The notes under the pieces are model-generated. The model saw only the letters and a program-made list of their open reading frames with translations, did not search any database and was not told the DNA's origin. Positions 43,499 to 51,444 of a stretch of DNA of 64,000 bases are shown here, one piece after another. The stretch is from Croceibacterium atlanticum (GTDB taxonomy: Bacteria; Pseudomonadota; Alphaproteobacteria; Sphingomonadales; Sphingomonadaceae), in the NCBI RefSeq assembly GCF_001008165.2, contig NZ_CP011452.2:1178001-1242000 (forward strand), written 5' to 3'. A program made the translations under genes and the position numbers. Each line of letters opens with the position of its first letter. Position 1 is the first letter of the stretch.

Positions 43499-43524
43499 AT
43501 CATGTTAATCCGGTCGATTAAGGG

Positions 43525-43704
43525 TCAGGCTATGGCGGTGCGACCACGCGGGCCGGCAAGCAGCCATACAATAAAGCCAACCACCGGGAAGATTACCACG
43601 CCAAGCGACCAAAGAACCTTCGCGGCAATCGAAGACGGGCTCTGAACAATATTCACGATTGCCCAGATATCCAGCAGCAGGACAACAATACCAAGGATTT
43701 CCAT
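43525..43704 (-). CDS. PLDc_N-like small membrane protein (59 aa)
   Basis: A short gene reading M-E-I-L-G-I-V-V-L-L-L-D-I-W-A-I-V, with a second helix L-G-V-V-I-F-P-V-V-G-F-I-V-W and ending G-P-R-G-R-T-A-I-A. The W-A-I-V and L-W-x-x-x-V-x-x-F-P-x-x-G-x-x-x-W pattern is that of the phospholipase-D nuclease N-terminal-like domain, usually a stand-alone membrane peptide. TTAGGAGAG lies upstream of ATG 43704 (complement). It was found by eye; its size is below common ORF cut-offs. Confidence 0.78.
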   Translation of the reverse strand: MEILGIVVLLLDIWAIVNIVQSPSSIAAKVLWSLGVVIFPVVGFIVWLLAGPRGRTAIA

Positions 43705-43786
43705 TCTGGCTCTCCTAATTCCTCAGGCCGCGCCTCTTGCGACCTCTTGCCGGCTCAACGGATCGCGAATGAATTAGGTTCCCGGA

Positions 43787-44953
43787 TTACTTGAAACGAC
43801 CCCAGACGAAGCGGCTCGACAGGGCGTAATTCCACACGGAGCCGATCGCGATGCCGACCAGCGCCGCCGGATATTCATGCATACCCAGCCGCACCAGCGT
43901 GGCCGCCGCGCCCACATTGGCCAGCAGCCCGACCGAACAGGTCAGCGCGAATTTCATCCAGCCGCGCAGCAGGGGAAAAAGCCCGCTCAATCGGCTGTCG
44001 GCATAGGTCAGGGCGTTATTCAGCACGAAATTGAAAGTCATGGCGACCACTGCCGCCACGGTCTGCCCGATCTCGAAATCGGTGAAGGCCACATGGCCGA
44101 AACCGTCACGGAAGATGGCGAGGAACGCCGCCAGCACGGCCATGTGCACGACCACGCCCATCGCTCCGATCGTTCCGAACAAAGCATAACGAGTGGGCAC
44201 GATCCGGCCGAGCCACTTGTCATACAGGCCGACCAGAAATTCAAAGGCAACCACGCGGTCCAGCTTGCTTTCCCCTGCCGAACGAGCGGCGAAATTCAGC
44301 GGAAATTCCTTGACCCGCAAAGGCTTGTCCACCGTCGCCAGAATATCGAGCAGGATCTTGAAACCGATGCCGGAAAGCCGATCCGCATCCTGCCGCAGGG
44401 TTTCGGTGCGGAGCATGAAATAGCCGCTCATCGGATCGCTCAACTGCATGCCGATAACCTTGCGGGCGAGAGCGTTGGCAAGGCCGGAAAGCCTTTCGCG
44501 GTCCGGCCGGTTCCATTGCGCGGTGCTGGCCCCTTCGGCGAAGCGGCTGGCATAGGCGAGATCATATTCGCCGGACCGGATCGCCTCCAGCATCAGCGGC
44601 AACAGATTTGCATCGTGCTGCTGGTCGGCGTCCATCACCGCCACCACCGGCGCAGCGGTGGCGCACATCCCCTCTATCGCGGCGCTGGACAGGCCGCGCC
44701 GGCCAATCCGCTGGATCACCCGAACGCGCGGATCCGTGCGGGAAATTTCCCGGATGGCATCGGCCGTGCCGTCCGTGCTGTTGTCATCGACGAAGATCGC
44801 TTCCCAGCCGGACGAGCCGAGCGCATCCTCCAGCCGGGCGACCATCGGCGCGATATTGCCCTTTTCATTGAGCGTGGGCAGCACGATGGCCAGTTCCAGC
44901 GGCCGCGTTGCGGCACTGGCTGCCCGATTCAGCGCGTCATGCGTCATGTCCAT
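43787..44953 (-). CDS. GT2 polyprenyl-phosphate glycosyltransferase fused to GtrA domain
   Basis: A 388-aa protein. The N-terminal GT2 catalytic domain resembles dolichol-phosphate mannosyltransferase: I-V-L-P-T-L-N-E, F-V-D-D-N-S-T-D-G-T, A-V-M-D-A-D-Q-Q-H-D and S-G-Y-F-M-L-R. The C-terminal 120 residues form a four-helix GtrA module (A-L-F-G-T-I-G-A-M-G-V-V-V-H near its start, N-F-V-L-N-N-A-L-T-Y). ATG 44953 or 44947 (complement) is the start; longer frames are not supported. It is a plausible donor-making partner for the PMT-type enzyme. Confidence 0.88.
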   Translation of the reverse strand: MDMTHDALNRAASAATRPLELAIVLPTLNEKGNIAPMVARLEDALGSSGWEAIFVDDNSTDGTADAIREISRTDPRVRVIQRIGRRGLSSAAIEGMCATAAPVVAVMDADQQHDANLLPLMLEAIRSGEYDLAYASRFAEGASTAQWNRPDRERLSGLANALARKVIGMQLSDPMSGYFMLRTETLRQDADRLSGIGFKILLDILATVDKPLRVKEFPLNFAARSAGESKLDRVVAFEFLVGLYDKWLGRIVPTRYALFGTIGAMGVVVHMAVLAAFLAIFRDGFGHVAFTDFEIGQTVAAVVAMTFNFVLNNALTYADSRLSGLFPLLRGWMKFALTCSVGLLANVGAAATLVRLGMHEYPAALVGIAIGSVWNYALSSRFVWGRFK

Positions 44954-45031
44954 GCGGCCGCGAAATAGATGGTAAATGTCACCATCGCGTTGACGGTTAA
45001 CGCCGCCCCGCCCGCGCCGCAAGAAATCGCG

Positions 45032-46090
45032 TCAGAGGCGCGCCAGCACCGCATCGCCCACTTCAACCGTACTCGCACTGCCACCCAGATCGGCGCCTTT
45101 GATCCCATCGGCCAGGGTCCGCGAAACAGCCGTTTCTATGCGGGCCGCCTGCCCTTCCAGACCGAAGGAATGACGCAGCATCATGGCCAGACTGAGGATC
45201 ATCGCCATGGGATTTGCCTTGCCCTGCCCGGCAATATCCGGCGCGCTGCCATGGATCGGTTCATACAGGCCCTTGGTGCCGTATTCGGTCTGCGTTTCGC
45301 CCAGTGAAGCACTGGCCAGCAGGCCGATGGAACCCACGCACATGCTCGCCTGGTCGGATAGAATGTCGCCAAACAAATTGCCCGTCACCACCACGTCGAA
45401 CTGGCCCGGATCGCGCACCAGCTGCATCGCGGCATTATCCACATACATGTGGCTGAGCGCGACATCGGGATATTCGGCCGCAACCTCGATTACCACGTCG
45501 CGCCAGAGCTGGCTGGTTTCCAGCACATTGGCCTTGTCCACACTGCACAATTTCTTCTTCCGGCCCTGCGCGGCGCGGAATGCGACATGCGCGATACGGC
45601 GCACCTCGTCTTCGGCATAGGACATCAAGTCGAAGCCCTGGCGGCGTCCGTCATCCAGCGTGCGGATGGCCTTCTCGCCAAAATAGACATCGCCATTCAG
45701 CTCCCGCACGATCAACAGGTCGATGGTGCGGGCCACTTCGGGGCGCAGGGCGGTCATGTCTTCCAGCCCCGGAAACATCGTCGCCGGGCGGAGATTGGCG
45801 AACAGGGTCAATGCCTGCCGAAGGCCCAGAATGGCCTGTTCCGGGCGCAGATGCCGTTCAAGATTGTCGCAATCGGGATCGCCCACGGCGCCGAACAGCA
45901 CGGCATCGGCCGCCTTGCACATCTCCAGCGTTTCAGGCGGAAGCGGATGGCCGTGCTTCTTGTAGCCAGTGCCACCGACATCGCCTTCGAAGATTTCCAC
46001 ATTTTCCAGCGCCAGCGCATCCAGCACGCGGCGCGCTTCGGCCATGATTTCCGGGCCGATTCCATCTCCGGCAAGGCAGGCAATCTTCAT
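45032..46090 (-). CDS. leuB: 3-isopropylmalate dehydrogenase
   Basis: LeuB oxidatively decarboxylates 3-isopropylmalate in leucine biosynthesis using NAD+. The 352-aa protein starts [14 protein letters not shown]. It has the substrate motif L-F-A-N-L-R-P, the catalytic [11 protein letters not shown] and the metal/NAD site [27 protein letters not shown] follows. It overlaps the recO end by four bases; other leu genes are not in the window. Confidence 0.95.
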   Translation of the reverse strand: MKIACLAGDGIGPEIMAEARRVLDALALENVEIFEGDVGGTGYKKHGHPLPPETLEMCKAADAVLFGAVGDPDCDNLERHLRPEQAILGLRQALTLFANLRPATMFPGLEDMTALRPEVARTIDLLIVRELNGDVYFGEKAIRTLDDGRRQGFDLMSYAEDEVRRIAHVAFRAAQGRKKKLCSVDKANVLETSQLWRDVVIEVAAEYPDVALSHMYVDNAAMQLVRDPGQFDVVVTGNLFGDILSDQASMCVGSIGLLASASLGETQTEYGTKGLYEPIHGSAPDIAGQGKANPMAMILSLAMMLRHSFGLEGQAARIETAVSRTLADGIKGADLGGSASTVEVGDAVLARL

Positions 46091-46689
46091 CGCAAAATTC
46101 TTTCCAGCAAATCCCTGAGGCGAGAGCGGGCGGCCATAACATCGCCGCGCCTGTCGGCAAGCAGGTAGTGATCCAGTGCAGGCGCCAATCTGTCCATCGC
46201 AGCCAGGATTTCGGGCAGTTCACCCTGCGGCCGCTGCCCCGTGCCGCCATAACCCAGTTCGCGCAGCAGCAAGCTTTCATATGCCACCATGGCCCCGGCC
46301 CAGCCGCGCGCGGATGGCGCATGGCAAATCGCGCCAAGCAGCGCGCCCAGCGCATCGTAAAGCGGTGGATAAGGCTGCCTTTCTGGCAAGGCGGTGGCCG
46401 TCAATGCGCAGGCCCAGCCGATGGCCGCCGCCGCCAGCGGCTCGCTCAGAAACGGGCCGCGACTTTCCAGCAATTCCAGTTTCGCGAAGGGGAGCTGGCT
46501 TTCGGACCGGGCGGAAAGCTGAAGTTCCACCAGATTGCCCGGTATCACCACAGGCCGCAAACGCCGCCCACGCCCGCCCGCGACATAGGCGGCAACCATG
46601 CCGAATTCTTCTGTCAGAAGGCGCGCGATCACCGCCGTTTCACCATGCGCACGGGCGGCGATCAGGATTGCGGGGGCGCGTATCTGCAT
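46087..46689 (-). CDS. recO: DNA repair protein RecO
   Basis: RecO loads RecA on SSB-coated DNA (RecFOR pathway). The 200-aa protein, slightly short for the family, begins [13 protein letters not shown]. The OB-fold signature [15 protein letters not shown] is followed by V-I-P-G-N-L-V-E-L. No zinc-finger cysteine cluster is present, as in many alphaproteobacterial RecO proteins. It is upstream of and overlapping leuB. Confidence 0.88.
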   Translation of the reverse strand: MQIRAPAILIAARAHGETAVIARLLTEEFGMVAAYVAGGRGRRLRPVVIPGNLVELQLSARSESQLPFAKLELLESRGPFLSEPLAAAAIGWACALTATALPERQPYPPLYDALGALLGAICHAPSARGWAGAMVAYESLLLRELGYGGTGQRPQGELPEILAAMDRLAPALDHYLLADRRGDVMAARSRLRDLLERILR

Positions 46690-46918
46690 GGTTTCGCTGC
46701 CTGACTTGTGAACCGCCCGGAAGCAAGCCGCTTGGCGCGCAGCCGGGGAGACGCCCCCGCCCCAACTGCCATCAATTCACCAGGCCAATCATATCTTTCC
46801 CGGAACCGAGCGGCATGCGGTTCGTTCGGGGCATCGTGTTGGCTGGCATCGGCCAGGCGCTGCCGGCCCAGCTGCCGGGGCGCTTCCAACGCCGGGTTAC
46901 AACAGGAGAAATCGAATT

Positions 46919-47194
46919 ATGAAAGCTGCAACCTTTGCCGCCCTTCCCGCCCTCGCACTGCTCGCGGCGTGCGGCGCCGATTCGACTGCGGACAATGAAG
47001 CAGACGCGCTGGAAGAACAGGCGGAAGCCATAGAGGATCAGGCCGATATGCAGGCCGATGCCCTGGAAGACGCGGCTGACGATGCTTCCACCGAAGCGAT
47101 GGAAGAAAATCTCGACGATCAAGCCGACGCCGTAGAAGAAGCCGGCGAACAGGAAGCCGAAGCCATGGAAGAAAAGGCCGACGCAATCGACTGA
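46919..47194 (+). CDS. Acidic coiled-coil lipoprotein
   Basis: A 91-aa protein with CAGGAG upstream of ATG 46919 and a lipobox L-L-A-A-C (Cys 18). The mature part is almost wholly Glu, Asp, Ala and Gln in repeating units such as A-D-A-L-E-E-Q-A-E-A-I-E-D-Q-A-D. It contains almost no basic residues (a single Lys near the end), so it is very acidic and probably helical. It resembles small periplasmic lipoproteins that extend along peptidoglycan, but no family was recognised. Confidence 0.72.
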   Translation: MKAATFAALPALALLAACGADSTADNEADALEEQAEAIEDQADMQADALEDAADDASTEAMEENLDDQADAVEEAGEQEAEAMEEKADAID

Positions 47195-47309
47195 TCGGCA
47201 ACAATTTTCGGGAAAGAAGCGCGCGGGTCCCCCCTTCGTAACCGCGCCGCTTCGGGGGCTCCGCCAATGCGGGGCCCCTTCCCTTTATCCGGTCACGAGA
47301 GAATAGAGG

Positions 47310-47329
47310 CGGCCCCGAAAATGGGGCCG
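47310..47329 (-). terminator. Hairpin downstream of ubiK
   Basis: CGGCCCC-GAAAAT-GGGGCCG lies 18 bp past the ubiK stop. No clear U-run on the minus strand, so terminator function is tentative. Confidence 0.4.
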
Positions 47330-47346
47330 GCCGGGAAGAACGCGGA

Positions 47347-47592
47347 TTATTTCAGCCTGGCTTCCAGGGCAGCGATACGTTCGGAAAGTTTCTCGTTCTC
47401 TTCCCGTGCCTTGGCTGCCATATCTTTCACCGCGTCGAATTCCTCGCGCGATACGAAATCCAGCCCGCCCAGCGCTTCCTTCATCCGCTCTCTCGCGCCT
47501 TCGCGCGCTTCACGCGTCATGCCTGCAAAGGTACCGGCTGCGCTGTTCGCCAGCTTGACGAAATCGGAGATGATGGGGTTTTCGCTCTGCAT
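47347..47592 (-). CDS. ubiK: Ubiquinone biosynthesis accessory factor UbiK
   Basis: An 81-aa UbiK/YqiC-type protein: amphipathic N-terminus (I-I-S-D-F-V-K-L-A-N-S-A-A-G-T), then the coiled-coil E-E-F-D-A-V-K-D-M-A-A-K-A-R-E-E-N-E-K-L and final L-E-A-R-L-K. UbiK helps the Ubi complex and lipid binding in ubiquinone synthesis. It lies next to tspO on the same strand. Confidence 0.85.
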   Translation of the reverse strand: MQSENPIISDFVKLANSAAGTFAGMTREAREGARERMKEALGGLDFVSREEFDAVKDMAAKAREENEKLSERIAALEARLK

Positions 47593-47631
47593 CGCACCTA
47601 TTTGGTGCGGAGCCGCGGCGAAGGCAAGCGC

Positions 47632-48186
47632 CTATAGTTCAATCCTTTGCACGGCGTAGGAATTATCCACCCCGTCGGCCTCCGGATTGAGTTGCAGGAT
47701 CTGCCAGTTCAGCAGCGTCGCGAACAGTACCCAGGCGAGATAGGGTAGCAGCAACAGCCCCGCCGTGCGGCGGATCATCCAGAACAGGGCCAGCGTCAGC
47801 AGAACGGCCAGATCCAGCGCCACCAGTATGACCAGTGCGATAGTGATCTGGTGTTCCCCGAAAAAAATCGGCGACCAGGCGAGGTTGAGCACGAATTGCA
47901 GCAGGAAAGCCACGATGGCGAGGAAACGGTAACGCGCCCCCCAGGCCGTGCAGATCAGCGCGAGAGACAGCCCCATCAAGATGTAGAGGATGGTCCAGAC
48001 AATTCCGAATGTCGCGGAGGGCGGGAAGAGCGATGGCTTTTCCAGCGCGGCGAACCAGGGATTATCTGCGCCGCTGCCGGCGAGAAGTCCGGATAGAATG
48101 CCCAGAAGGACAATAGCGGGAACGATAAAAAGGGCCCAACGCAAGAAACTGGCGCGCAATTGCGCAGTGGAAGCTAGTCGGTTCAT
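47632..48186 (-). CDS. tspO: TspO/MBR family membrane protein
   Basis: A 184-aa five-helix protein. Conserved motifs are N-P-W-F-A-A-L-E-K-P-S-L-F-P-P, W-T-I-L-Y-I-L-M-G and the N-L-A-W-S-P-I-F-F-G element, and then L-L-P-Y-L-A-W-V-L-F-A-T-L-L-N-W. TspO binds porphyrins and cholesterol-like ligands and regulates tetrapyrrole metabolism in alphaproteobacteria. The C-terminal tail is longer than usual. Confidence 0.92.
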   Translation of the reverse strand: MNRLASTAQLRASFLRWALFIVPAIVLLGILSGLLAGSGADNPWFAALEKPSLFPPSATFGIVWTILYILMGLSLALICTAWGARYRFLAIVAFLLQFVLNLAWSPIFFGEHQITIALVILVALDLAVLLTLALFWMIRRTAGLLLLPYLAWVLFATLLNWQILQLNPEADGVDNSYAVQRIEL

Positions 48187-48297
48187 GGAGGCTCCTGCCG
48201 AATCGCATGAAGATATTGGCGGGGCCTTGCCACGGACGCAACTTGCCGGAACGCGCGAATATGAGCGAATTGGCGCATTGGTATTAGCCGAAGGGTA

Positions 48298-49044
48298 TCA
48301 ATCTTTAGTGCTACGCTCCGCAGAAATCAGAAATTCCACATTGCCTTCAGTACCCTTGATCGGGCTTTCCACGATACCCTGGATTGTCCAGCCTTCCGCT
48401 TCCAGCCAGGCGCTCACTTCATCGCAGACACGCTTGTGCAGCGTCTCGTCACGGATGATGCCGCCCTTGCCCACTTCCTCGCGCCGGACTTCGAATTGCG
48501 GCTTGATAAGAGCCACGAGGCGGCAATGCGGCGCGGCAAGCTTCAGCGGCACATCCAGAACCTTGGACAGCGAGATGAAGGACGCGTCGCACACCACCCA
48601 GTTGCAGGGCCGGTCGATCTGTTCTTCGGTCAGGGCGCGGGCATTGGTCTGTTCCAGCACGGTGACACGCGGATCCTGGCGCAATTTCCAGGCCAGCTGA
48701 TTGGTGCCGACATCCACCGCGAAGACATGTTCCGCCCCGTTTTCCAGCAAGACTTCGGTAAAGCCGCCGGTGGAACTGCCGATATCCATGGCCACCGCGC
48801 CCGTGGGATCGAGCCCGAATGCCTCGATCGCGTGGGCCAGTTTCACACCCCCGCGGCCGACCCAGGGATGGTCCCGCCCGCGCACTTCGATGGCGGTGTC
48901 TTCCTTCACCTGCTGACCGGGCTTGTCGATCCGGCTCTCCCCGGCAAAGACCAGCCCGGCCATGACCAGCGCTTGCGCACGGGCCCGGCTTTCGGCAAGC
49001 CCACGCTCCACAAGCAATTGATCGATGCGCCGTTTTTTCGTCAT
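48298..49044 (-). CDS. tlyA: TlyA-family rRNA 2'-O-methyltransferase
   Basis: A 248-aa protein starting M-T-K-K-R-R-I-D-Q-L-L-V-E-R-G (ATG 49044, complement). It has an N-terminal S4 RNA-binding domain followed by an FtsJ-type methyltransferase core: M-D-I-G-S-S-T-G-G-F-T (SAM site), A-V-D-V-G-T-N-Q-L and L-I-K-P-Q-F-E-V. TlyA methylates 16S and/or 23S rRNA riboses; it is also annotated as a haemolysin-like protein. The frame extends upstream through the next gene and is not coding there. Confidence 0.92.
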   Translation of the reverse strand: MTKKRRIDQLLVERGLAESRARAQALVMAGLVFAGESRIDKPGQQVKEDTAIEVRGRDHPWVGRGGVKLAHAIEAFGLDPTGAVAMDIGSSTGGFTEVLLENGAEHVFAVDVGTNQLAWKLRQDPRVTVLEQTNARALTEEQIDRPCNWVVCDASFISLSKVLDVPLKLAAPHCRLVALIKPQFEVRREEVGKGGIIRDETLHKRVCDEVSAWLEAEGWTIQGIVESPIKGTEGNVEFLISAERSTKD

Positions 49045-49207
49045 GGAATCGCGGATAGGGCGGCGCAGCCCGTCAGGCCAGCGCTTGTTGCGATGCAAGC
49101 CGGATCGTCCGGCCGCCCGGCCTGCCGGTGATTGGAAGGATATGGTCTCAATGCGCCCGATGATTGCCCAGCCCGGTCCGGAAAACATGCGTGCAAGGAT
49201 CATGGTC

Positions 49208-49807
49208 ATGGTAAACAGGGCCGCCCGCCGATCGCTTGGGCCGGGAACCGGGCTGATATGTCTTGCGCTTTCTGCCTGTGTACCCGCCGCGCCGGAACCG
49301 ACACCAGCGCCGCAACAGGCGCCGGCATCCACGCCGCAGCCATCGCCCGCCCCGAAGCCCACGCCCACATCCACGGCGCGGCCGGTGACCGCTGCGATCC
49401 CTACCCCGACCCATGAAAACTGGATGGATGCGCCGCAGACGCCCGGGGACTGGACCTATAGCGCAGGGGCCAATGGCGGCACTGCCATGTTCGGCGTGGC
49501 CGGCCAGCAGCCGCGCCTGACACTGCGCTGCGACCGTTCGGCGGGCAGCGTCACGATTTCGCGCACGGGCCATGCTGTTGCCGCCCTACCCATGCAGATA
49601 CTGACCGAAACGCGCGAACGCGCCCTGGATGCAGTCCCGACTGGCGGCGAACCGGGGGCGATTGCCGCAACCCTGCCCGCAACGGATAGCCTGCTGGATG
49701 CGATCGCCTTTTCCAAGGGGCGCTTCGCTGTGGAAATCGCCGGGCTGGAATCGCTTTTCATTCCGGCCTGGCCAGAGATCACCCGCGTGATCGAGGATTG
49801 CCGCTGA
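49208..49807 (+). CDS. Proline-rich lipoprotein of unknown function
   Basis: A 199-aa lipoprotein. ATG 49208 has AAGGA eight bases upstream; ATG 49142, 49187 and 49202 are alternatives. The signal ends L-S-A-C, and is followed by a Pro/Ala/Thr-rich linker of repeated A-P-x-P-x-P type (about residues 30-70). A folded domain follows, with W-T-Y-S-A-G-A-N-G-G-T-A-M-F-G and a final cysteine in I-E-D-C-R. Such linkers let a domain reach across peptidoglycan. No family recognised. Confidence 0.7.
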   Translation: MVNRAARRSLGPGTGLICLALSACVPAAPEPTPAPQQAPASTPQPSPAPKPTPTSTARPVTAAIPTPTHENWMDAPQTPGDWTYSAGANGGTAMFGVAGQQPRLTLRCDRSAGSVTISRTGHAVAALPMQILTETRERALDAVPTGGEPGAIAATLPATDSLLDAIAFSKGRFAVEIAGLESLFIPAWPEITRVIEDCR

Positions 49808-50041
49808 AACAGCGGCAACGCTGCATCGCCCGCAATACCGGGCCAGATCAGTCCCGAATTGATTTTTCCCTGCCTGAACAGCGCCCGATCACCAATCGAA
49901 CGAAGCATCGAATTCTGACGGGGAAAAAAACAAATGCAAGACTTGCGTTGTGCACTGCACTGAATCAAATATTGCGGCAGGCCAGCGGTAAACGCGGGCC
50001 CGGTTCTCCGGTGAAACGGCAGAACGTGGCTTTCAAGCGCG
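49808..50041. other. Gene-free, AT-richer stretch
   Basis: Sequence between the lipoprotein stop and the hyper-SD locus. It contains A-runs (GGGGAAAAAAACAAATG near 49921-49936) and TGAATCAAATATTG near 49961-49974 that could be promoter elements for the short ORF. No gene seen. Confidence 0.4.
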
Positions 50042-50055
50042 AAAGGAGGTGATCC
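50042..50055 (+). promoter_or_regulatory. Exceptionally strong Shine-Dalgarno sequence
   Basis: AAAGGAGGTGATCC (with the G at 50041, 15 nt) is fully complementary to the 3' end of 16S rRNA. AGGAGG is seven bases before ATG 50057. Most genes in the window have only 4-7 complementary bases. Confidence 0.85.
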
Positions 50056-50056
50056 G

Positions 50057-50113
50057 ATGTCTCATGGTTCAGCAGGGAGGTCGGTTAAGTCCCGCGCGGA
50101 GCATTATCGGTAG
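50057..50113 (+). CDS. 18-codon short ORF behind the hyper-SD
   Basis: It reads M-S-H-G-S-A-G-R-S-V-K-S-R-A-E-H-Y-R then TAG: basic, small, no hydrophobic segment. The ribosome site is the strongest in the window, so translation is likely. The peptide has a single Val and no Leu or Ile, so it is not a classical attenuator leader for ilvE downstream. It may be a leader peptide, a small protein, or part of a regulatory RNA. Stop and terminator are separated by 56 bp. Function unknown. Confidence 0.55.
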   Translation: MSHGSAGRSVKSRAEHYR

Positions 50114-50169
50114 ACTTCACTTTCGCCGATAAAGGCTTCGTGGGCGGCACTTCCGGCCGCTGACCATGC

Positions 50170-50211
50170 GAAGGGCGATCCTCCTACGGGCGAGGGTCGC
50201 CCTTCTCATTT
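50170..50211 (+). terminator. Terminator carrying an anti-SD sequence
   Basis: GAAGGGCGATCCTC pairs with GAGGGTCGCCCTTC (14 bp with one G-U) around CTACGGGC, followed by TCATTT. The 5' arm contains GATCCTCCT (50177-50185), complementary to AGGAGG-TG-ATC of the upstream SD. It ends transcription of the short-ORF locus before ilvE. Confidence 0.8.
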
Positions 50212-50331
50212 GCACTTTCCATCGCTACCAAATGCAGGTCCGCCATGAGGTGTGACTGAAAATTACAAATCTTGTTGCATTTGCGTAATTATAGATCATT
50301 AGCCGCTCTGCAACTGCAAGGATAGGATAGA
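50212..50331 (+). promoter_or_regulatory. ilvE upstream region
   Basis: An AT-rich segment with TAATTATAGATC near 50286-50297 that could include a -10 element for ilvE; no good -35 was recognised. A weak AAGGATAGGA site precedes ATG 50332. Confidence 0.35.
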
Positions 50332-51435
50332 ATGGCGACTCTCGCCGACGCTCGCATCGATATAGCCCGTATCCCCCACCCCGCTCCGGTCCCGTCTGCC
50401 ACGCGTATGCAGGCGATCGCCGATCCGGGGTTCGGCAAGGTATTCACCGATCACATGGTTTCGATCGACTGGGTGGAGGAACTGGGCTGGCACAATGCGG
50501 TGCTCGGCCCGCGGGAACCCATCAGCCTCGATCCTGCGGCGGCCGTGCTGCATTATGCGCAGGAAATCTTCGAAGGCCTGAAGGCTTACAAGCTGGCCGA
50601 CGGCACGATGGCCCTGTTCCGCCCGGAAAAGAATGCGAAGCGGTTCAATGAATCCGCCCGCCGCCTTGCCATGCCGGCCCTGCCCGAAGACGCCTTCGTC
50701 GAAGCGGTGCGCGTGCTTTCACTCGCCGATCGGGACTGGTTCCCCGAAGTGGAAGGCGGTTCGCTCTATCTGCGCCCCTTCATGTTCGCCAGCGAACCCT
50801 TCCTGGGCGTGCGTCCGGCCAAGCAGTACAAGTTCCTGGTCATCGCCAGCCCGGCTGGCAATTACTTCAAATCAGGCGCGCCGGCCGTGTCCATCTGGGT
50901 CAGCCGCGATTACACGCGGGCTGCACCGGGCGGCACCGGCGCGGCCAAATGCGGCGGCAATTATGCCGCCAGCCTGGTCCCCCAGGCCGAAGCGATAGAG
51001 CGCGGGCACGATCAGGTCGTTTTCCTCGACGCAGCCGAAAAGAAATGGATCGAGGAACTGGGCGGCATGAACCTGTTCTTCGTGTTCGATGATGGCACGA
51101 TGATCACCCCGCCGCTGGGCGGAACGATCCTGCCCGGCATCACCCGCGACAGCCTGCTGATGCTCGCCCGCGAAGAAGGGCTGACCGTTCGCGAGGAACG
51201 CTACAGCCTCGAACAATGGCGCGACGATGCGACCAGCGGCAAGCTGGTGGAAACCTTCGCCTGCGGCACTGCGGCCGTTGTTACCCCGGTGGGGCGCGTG
51301 GCCGGCCATGATGGTGAATTCACCATTGGCAGCGGCGGGCCGGGCCAGATGACATCCCGCCTTCGTGAAAAGCTGGTGGCCATCCAGCGCGGCACCGCGC
51401 CGGATCCCCATGACTGGGTGATGCGGCTCGACTGA
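50332..51435 (+). CDS. ilvE: Branched-chain amino acid aminotransferase
   Basis: IlvE catalyses the final transamination of Ile, Leu and Val. This is the longer class II form (367 aa). Motifs: H-Y-A-Q-E-I-F-E-G-L-K-A-Y, F-R-P-E-K-N-A-K-R, L-Y-L-R-P-F-M-F-A, the PLP lysine in A-A-K-C-G-G-N-Y-A-A-S-L, and E-L-G-G-M-N-L-F-F-V-F. The C-terminal E-T-F-A-C-G-T-A-A-V-V-T-P-V-G is typical. It is followed nine bases later by a CHAD protein gene. Confidence 0.94.
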   Translation: MATLADARIDIARIPHPAPVPSATRMQAIADPGFGKVFTDHMVSIDWVEELGWHNAVLGPREPISLDPAAAVLHYAQEIFEGLKAYKLADGTMALFRPEKNAKRFNESARRLAMPALPEDAFVEAVRVLSLADRDWFPEVEGGSLYLRPFMFASEPFLGVRPAKQYKFLVIASPAGNYFKSGAPAVSIWVSRDYTRAAPGGTGAAKCGGNYAASLVPQAEAIERGHDQVVFLDAAEKKWIEELGGMNLFFVFDDGTMITPPLGGTILPGITRDSLLMLAREEGLTVREERYSLEQWRDDATSGKLVETFACGTAAVVTPVGRVAGHDGEFTIGSGGPGQMTSRLREKLVAIQRGTAPDPHDWVMRLD

Positions 51436-51444
51436 GGCGGCGGC

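Noticed and set aside
43504-43520. CtrA-like TTAA-TTAA pair
   Set aside because: The spacing is 9 bp, not the 7 bp of the CtrA site, and it lies in a convergent intergenic region.
50083-50095. GGTTAAGTCCCGC, identical to part of 16S rRNA
   Set aside because: A 13-nt match in a 64-kb window against a 1.5-kb rRNA is expected about once by chance.
50057-50211. Classical branched-chain attenuator for ilvE
   Set aside because: The leader peptide has one Val and no Leu or Ile codons, and 120 bp separate the terminator from ilvE.
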